This document shows positions 7,098 to 10,821 of a stretch of DNA of 10,821 nucleotides, piece after piece. The notes beneath the pieces were generated by a model. The model searched no databases. It saw nothing but the letters and a program-made list of their open reading frames with translations, and was not told the origin of the DNA. Numbering within the stretch: position 1 is the stretch's first letter; every line of letters starts with the position of its first letter. The DNA is taken from contig JACVIW010000062.1 in assembly GCA_015711695.1 (NCBI GenBank), positions 1 through 10,821 on the forward strand, in the 5' to 3' direction. Both the position numbers and the translations under genes were made by a program. Source of the stretch: Candidatus Geohydrothermomicrobium daggyaiense. GTDB taxonomy: Bacteria; Actinomycetota; Geothermincolia; Fen-727; JACVIW01.

Positions 7098-10000
7098 CTC
7101 TGCCTGAAAGCGGCAAGTGCTTCTGTCAACCCTTCAAGCGAGATGGAGCGTAAATTACCGCGTGGCAACGACTTGAGCAGAATTTTTCCATATTGTTTGC
7201 TGTGAATTCTACTATCAAGAATCAAAACCTGCCCCCTATCGGTTTTTGTTCTTATAAGCCTTCCCACTCCCTGTTTGAGCCTCAGGGCTGCAAGAGGCAG
7301 GCTTAGCTCCATAAAATCGCTTTTTCCTTCTCTGCGTACCACCTCACATCGCGCCTCAAAAACTGCCCTTCCAGGACTCTCGAATGGAATCCTTGTCAAA
7401 ACTACCAGACGAAGGGTGTCCCCTCTGGCGTCAACTCCCTCCCAGAAACTCGCGGCGCCAAAAAGACTTGCGCGCGGATTTTCGATAAACTCCTCGGTGA
7501 GTCTTCTGCGGGAATAACGCGGTAACTGGCAAAGAAGCGGTATTCCTTTTCTTTCAAGGTCAGCAGCAACAGCATTGTACGTATCAATCATTAATCGTCT
7601 GTTCGTAAAAAGAACGAGGGCACCGCCTTCAGATGCAATAAGGACCTCTTTGATCACACCGGCAAGCATCGACTCAAAATCAGGTGAGTCCGGGGGAGGC
7701 ATATCAATAAGGGTCAGGATTTCCATCTGTTTTTCGAAATCAAATGAGGTATCGAGCATGAGTCTCTTTACACGGTTCTGATCAACCAGGTTAATCCCGC
7801 AACGAGACTCAAAAAAATCGAAAGAACCTCCTACAGTTAGTGTCGCGCTTGTCATGCACAGTGTTTCTATGTTGTCGTAAAGAAGCCTTTTTAGTTGTGG
7901 TCCAACATTTATCGGTGAGCACTGAATCGACTGCTTTTCAAGATTGGAAGGATTTGAAACCACAGCCCAAAACACAAAGTTCTCACTCTCAGAAAACAAA
8001 ATGGTATTAAAGCTTTCTATCATCTCACCAACGCGTACAATCTTACCTTCAACATCATGTAATGCGAACTCAACATCGCCAGGGAGGCCATCTTTTTCAC
8101 TGAGAAAGGACTTGAATTGAGAAATGGCACTTTTCAAATCCTCCAGAGATGAAATAAGACTTATACCCGCAGAAAGCAGAGCTGCGAAACCTGGCTGAGA
8201 CTTAACCGAAGGCGTAAACCTTACCTCCTCTGTATCATCCACGACTTTCGAAAAACCGCTTAACTCGAGGAAAAAGCTTTCAAGGTGGACATGGCAGTTG
8301 TCCACGGCGTTTTTTGCTGCCGCGATATACCGCAGAGTCTTTTTCAATGTATCGGGATCGAGGTTACGCTCAATCCTGTTCTCAAGTTCCGCCAGAAACC
8401 CGGAACCTTCAAAAGGTTCATGCATGAATCTCAGAAATCTCTTTGCCTCACTGTAAGAAATTCCAATGCTAAATTGCTCTGTTGCAGCGTCTTCGAGCGT
8501 ATGCGCTTCGTCAATTATGAGTTTATCGAATTGAATGCCCGCGCCGGTAAGAAGAAGTGAATGGTTCACCACCACAATATGTGAGAGTTTAGCCCGCTCA
8601 ATAGCGTTTCGGTAAGGACAGAGCCCTTTTTTTGCATAATCGCAGAGTTCCCTTGAGCAGTCACGATAGTCAGCTAGAACGTATAAGTCGAGCCCCCGTA
8701 GGTTGCTAACGTTCAAGAGAGACACATCTCCATTTCCCCCATCGCCAAGCCAGTTAAGTAACATGCCAATAATCGCGACCTGATAATCTTCGAATGTCAT
8801 TTTTCCGTTTATCACGCTCTGCAGTTTTCGGGGACAAACATAGTTGGAATAACCTTTCAAAAGAGCAAACCTGAACTCATACGCGCCAAGTGCACGTTTC
8901 ACAAGAGGCAAATCACTGGTGTAAAGCTGATCTTGAAGATTCAGGGTCCTTGTGCAAACAACAACAGGTTTTCCAGCAGATAGCGCCCATAGCGCGGACG
9001 GAAACAGATAAGCAAGTGATTTACCTGTTCCTGTTCCAGCCTCGACTAACAGAATTTCATCGTTGAGAAGAGCCTCTCTTACCGCGAGAGCCATCTCCAC
9101 CTGCTCTGAACGTGCCTCGTAATTTTCTATGACATTTGCAAGGAGACCATCAGTGGAAAAAAACTTTATAATTTCTGACTTTTCTATTCCGGGTTCATCC
9201 GAAAGAGGGATCATCGGAGAAGCTCCGAGGAGTTCTCGTGCAGGTCTTATCGATTTCGTCAAGTCGAAAAGTTTTGGGCGCTTCTCAGGTGACCGTTCTA
9301 GCAGTACCCTGCTAAAGAGAAGTGCAAGACCGCTCTTCTCCTTGCAATGGTTGAGAAGGGTCGCAATCAATTCAACAGGAGCGTTGTATGCCGCGTTCAC
9401 GAGCACCTCAAATAGCTTTATAAGGCACTCAACGTCCCACTCAGCTCTGTGATCACCTTTTTTTTCGATATTCCAAATGCGGCACAAATCAGAAAGACGG
9501 TGTCTTTTAAGAAAGGGCAAAAAAATCATTGCAAGGTCGAGGGTGTCTATGTACGGATTATGGAAAGACTTCCCGGCAAAATCCCTGTAAAAACGTTCAA
9601 GAAAGACTTTTTCAAGCGGCGAATAAGCAACCACGGGAAAAGCGTCTATAAAATCGCGCATGGAGGGAAAGAAGTCGTAAAAGGCGGGACATTCTTTAAC
9701 CATAGAATCATCTATACCGGTGAGTCTCGATATCAAAGGAGGAATGGGGACTTCCGGGTTAATCAAAGAGGACATACGATTCTGGATCTTGCCGCCTCTT
9801 ACCCTTATCGCAGCAACCTCAATAACCCTGTCAATCTCCGGGTCAAAACCGGTGGTTTCCAGATCAAGCGCAACGTACTCAAACTCGCCTTCAAGAAGCG
9901 CCTGATAACGGCGCTCAAGAAAGGGATAGTTTAAATACTTTTCTCTTACCTCCTCGGGACAATATTCAAAAAGTCCATCAAGATTGTCTCCTAAAACCAT
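7091..10000 (-). CDS. dinG: DinG-family superfamily 2 helicase with N-terminal DnaQ-like exonuclease and Fe-S cysteines
   Basis: This 969-residue protein combines two DNA-processing parts. The exonuclease (about 38-205) has DLETTG (Asp46, Glu48), a degenerate second motif AYSPLEKVFL with Glu131 where Asp is usual, and HRAEWD (His184, Asp189). The helicase has Walker A EAGTGTGKS (320-328), DEAH (497-500), SATL (718-721), WEGVD (853-857) and QGVGRLIR (910-917). Between Walker A and DEAH are four cysteines, Cys389, Cys448, Cys453 and Cys461, in the order and spacing of the 4Fe-4S cluster of XPD and E. coli DinG. Such enzymes unwind DNA 5' to 3' and resolve damaged or structured DNA. All core motifs are intact, so both activities are plausible. 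The ATG at 10000 is chosen because it lies 4 bases after the DUF362 stop, with no good ribosome site, suggesting coupled translation; longer starts would overlap that gene. The exonuclease-DinG fusion is typical of Firmicutes. Confidence 0.95.
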   Translation of the reverse strand: MVLGDNLDGLFEYCPEEVREKYLNYPFLERRYQALLEGEFEYVALDLETTGFDPEIDRVIEVAAIRVRGGKIQNRMSSLINPEVPIPPLISRLTGIDDSMVKECPAFYDFFPSMRDFIDAFPVVAYSPLEKVFLERFYRDFAGKSFHNPYIDTLDLAMIFLPFLKRHRLSDLCRIWNIEKKGDHRAEWDVECLIKLFEVLVNAAYNAPVELIATLLNHCKEKSGLALLFSRVLLERSPEKRPKLFDLTKSIRPARELLGASPMIPLSDEPGIEKSEIIKFFSTDGLLANVIENYEARSEQVEMALAVREALLNDEILLVEAGTGTGKSLAYLFPSALWALSAGKPVVVCTRTLNLQDQLYTSDLPLVKRALGAYEFRFALLKGYSNYVCPRKLQSVINGKMTFEDYQVAIIGMLLNWLGDGGNGDVSLLNVSNLRGLDLYVLADYRDCSRELCDYAKKGLCPYRNAIERAKLSHIVVVNHSLLLTGAGIQFDKLIIDEAHTLEDAATEQFSIGISYSEAKRFLRFMHEPFEGSGFLAELENRIERNLDPDTLKKTLRYIAAAKNAVDNCHVHLESFFLELSGFSKVVDDTEEVRFTPSVKSQPGFAALLSAGISLISSLEDLKSAISQFKSFLSEKDGLPGDVEFALHDVEGKIVRVGEMIESFNTILFSESENFVFWAVVSNPSNLEKQSIQCSPINVGPQLKRLLYDNIETLCMTSATLTVGGSFDFFESRCGINLVDQNRVKRLMLDTSFDFEKQMEILTLIDMPPPDSPDFESMLAGVIKEVLIASEGGALVLFTNRRLMIDTYNAVAADLERKGIPLLCQLPRYSRRRLTEEFIENPRASLFGAASFWEGVDARGDTLRLVVLTRIPFESPGRAVFEARCEVVRREGKSDFMELSLPLAALRLKQGVGRLIRTKTDRGQVLILDSRIHSKQYGKILLKSLPRGNLRSISLEGLTEALAAFRQSS

Positions 10001-10004
10001 TTTC

Positions 10005-10821
10005 TCATGTTTTTTTAGAAAGAGCCCCCCTCGGACATACTTCAGAACAACAGAAACAGAGAATGCATGCATTCCTGTCGCACTCCAGGATCTCTCCAAA
10101 ACGCAGAGCGTGGACCGGACAAGCCTTGAGGCATATCCTGCACCCGTCACATAGGTCATGGTTGATTACTAGATCCCCGAGCCGTATTTTTCTCTGTATT
10201 TGCTCTCCTCTGAAAATCGCCATTGCCGGTCTTCTTAAAGCATCCCATATCCTCATAGCGATACCGCTTATGAGCATTCTGTTGATGTCAGGCCGACTGG
10301 GCAAATCAAGCTTTCGGGAAACAGCCTTAGCTTCTTCACCAAAAATTTCAAAGCCATTGATTGAACCAAGCCCTCGACGGGCAGCAAGACGTATATGTTC
10401 TACTTTTTCAGGGTCTCCTCCCATTACTCTTACACCTGTTGCGTCCGCTTCCACAACATTATCTGAGGCGATTATGACATTCATTCGAACCGCCCTTCCG
10501 TTTGTGGGACCACCCCCACCCTCCATACCGACGATTCCGTCAATCACAGTAAGATGACTCTTCACAACCGTATTCAGATCTACAATGCCCTCGTTCAAGC
10601 CAGCGAGGTGAATAAGATGCCTTTGTTTACCCACAACAACGCCTTTGAGATTTTTAAGCCCAAGCGAAACAGTCGTTTGAAGGTGGGTTTTTAGAACGGG
10701 AACATTTATGAGCACATCACACTTCAATACATCTTCGGATATAACCAGATGTTTGACAGCAATACCGTTAGGTATTCTAACAGTACGTGAAGAAGACGAA
10801 TCAATATCAACCAGAGGGTAT
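10005..10821 (-). CDS. DUF362 protein with C-terminal double 4Fe-4S ferredoxin domain (5' end cut by window)
   Basis: The frame is open to the right edge, so the N-terminus is missing; 271 residues are visible. The DUF362 part shows its hallmark motifs: DVLINVPVLKTH (residues 35-46 of the visible part), LKNLKG (55-60), VIDGIVGMEGGGGPTNG (92-108) and DATGVRVMGGDP (126-137). After a linker comes a two-cluster ferredoxin (about 219-268): CDGCRICLKACP and CILCFCCSEVCP, each with CxxCxxCxxxCP and therefore able to hold a 4Fe-4S cluster. The protein is probably a cytoplasmic electron-transfer or redox protein; the biochemical role of DUF362 proteins is not settled. It ends with TGA 4 bases before the helicase ATG, so the two are likely one transcript. 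The TTG at 10725-10727 is not taken as the start because conserved-looking sequence continues upstream. Confidence 0.93.
   Translation of the reverse strand, partial: YPLVDIDSSSSRTVRIPNGIAVKHLVISEDVLKCDVLINVPVLKTHLQTTVSLGLKNLKGVVVGKQRHLIHLAGLNEGIVDLNTVVKSHLTVIDGIVGMEGGGGPTNGRAVRMNVIIASDNVVEADATGVRVMGGDPEKVEHIRLAARRGLGSINGFEIFGEEAKAVSRKLDLPSRPDINRMLISGIAMRIWDALRRPAMAIFRGEQIQRKIRLGDLVINHDLCDGCRICLKACPVHALRFGEILECDRNACILCFCCSEVCPRGALSKKT

Noticed and set aside
9449..9934. Plus-strand open frame of 161 codons
   Set aside because: It is antisense to the exonuclease part of the helicase gene, whose motifs are intact; no recognisable protein features.
10061..10074. Perfect 14-base palindrome GAATGCATGCATTC
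   Set aside because: It lies within the ferredoxin codons for Arg-Asn-Ala-Cys-Ile and is explained by coding sequence.
10001..10159. Longer N-terminus of the helicase
   Set aside because: It would overlap the ferredoxin-coding region by about 150 bases, has no good ribosome site and no domain content.
10063..10557. Plus-strand open frame of 164 codons
   Set aside because: It is a shadow of the DUF362-ferredoxin gene, whose conserved motifs lie in the opposite frame.

Overview
The window looks like chromosomal DNA from an anaerobic, probably single-membrane (Gram-positive type) bacterium. This is inferred from three things: strong AGGAGG-type ribosome binding sites with frequent TTG starts; envelope genes (an L,D-transpeptidase with a VanW/YoaR-type module, and a CwlO-like coiled coil fused to a 3D domain) typical of Clostridia-like Firmicutes and some deep-branching Actinobacteriota; and iron-sulfur proteins (DUF362-ferredoxin, Fe-S DinG) common in anaerobes. 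I cannot place it more precisely. There is no tRNA, rRNA, CRISPR array, insertion sequence or phage gene, and no gene-free stretch longer than 300 bases.

Right part (7091-10821, minus strand): a DUF362 protein with a two-cluster ferredoxin tail enters from the right edge. Four bases after its stop begins a large exonuclease-DinG helicase that keeps four cysteines in the arrangement of an XPD/DinG Fe-S cluster. The spacing implies one transcript and translational coupling.

Middle (5194-7087): a secreted or anchored coiled-coil/3D protein is the only plus-strand gene. Its stop codon lies 3 bases from the convergent stop of the helicase. A HEAT-repeat-like protein is transcribed divergently from it across a spacer of about 210 bases that holds a perfect tandem 10-base repeat.

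Left part (1-5065, minus strand): a membrane-anchored L,D-transpeptidase, then a membrane-anchored alpha/beta hydrolase of the YheT/EMB8 type, then two very divergent relatives of complex I or membrane-hydrogenase membrane subunits. One is NuoH/HyfC/EchB-like. The other is NuoN/MrpD-like and runs off the left edge. The second has lost several residues normally involved in proton translocation, so this pair is the least ordinary part of the window and probably continues into further subunits beyond the edge.

The transpeptidase and the 3D protein both act on the wall. The hydrolase, HEAT protein and complex I-like pair have no demonstrated link to them beyond shared strand and proximity. I see no obvious defence or mobile system.
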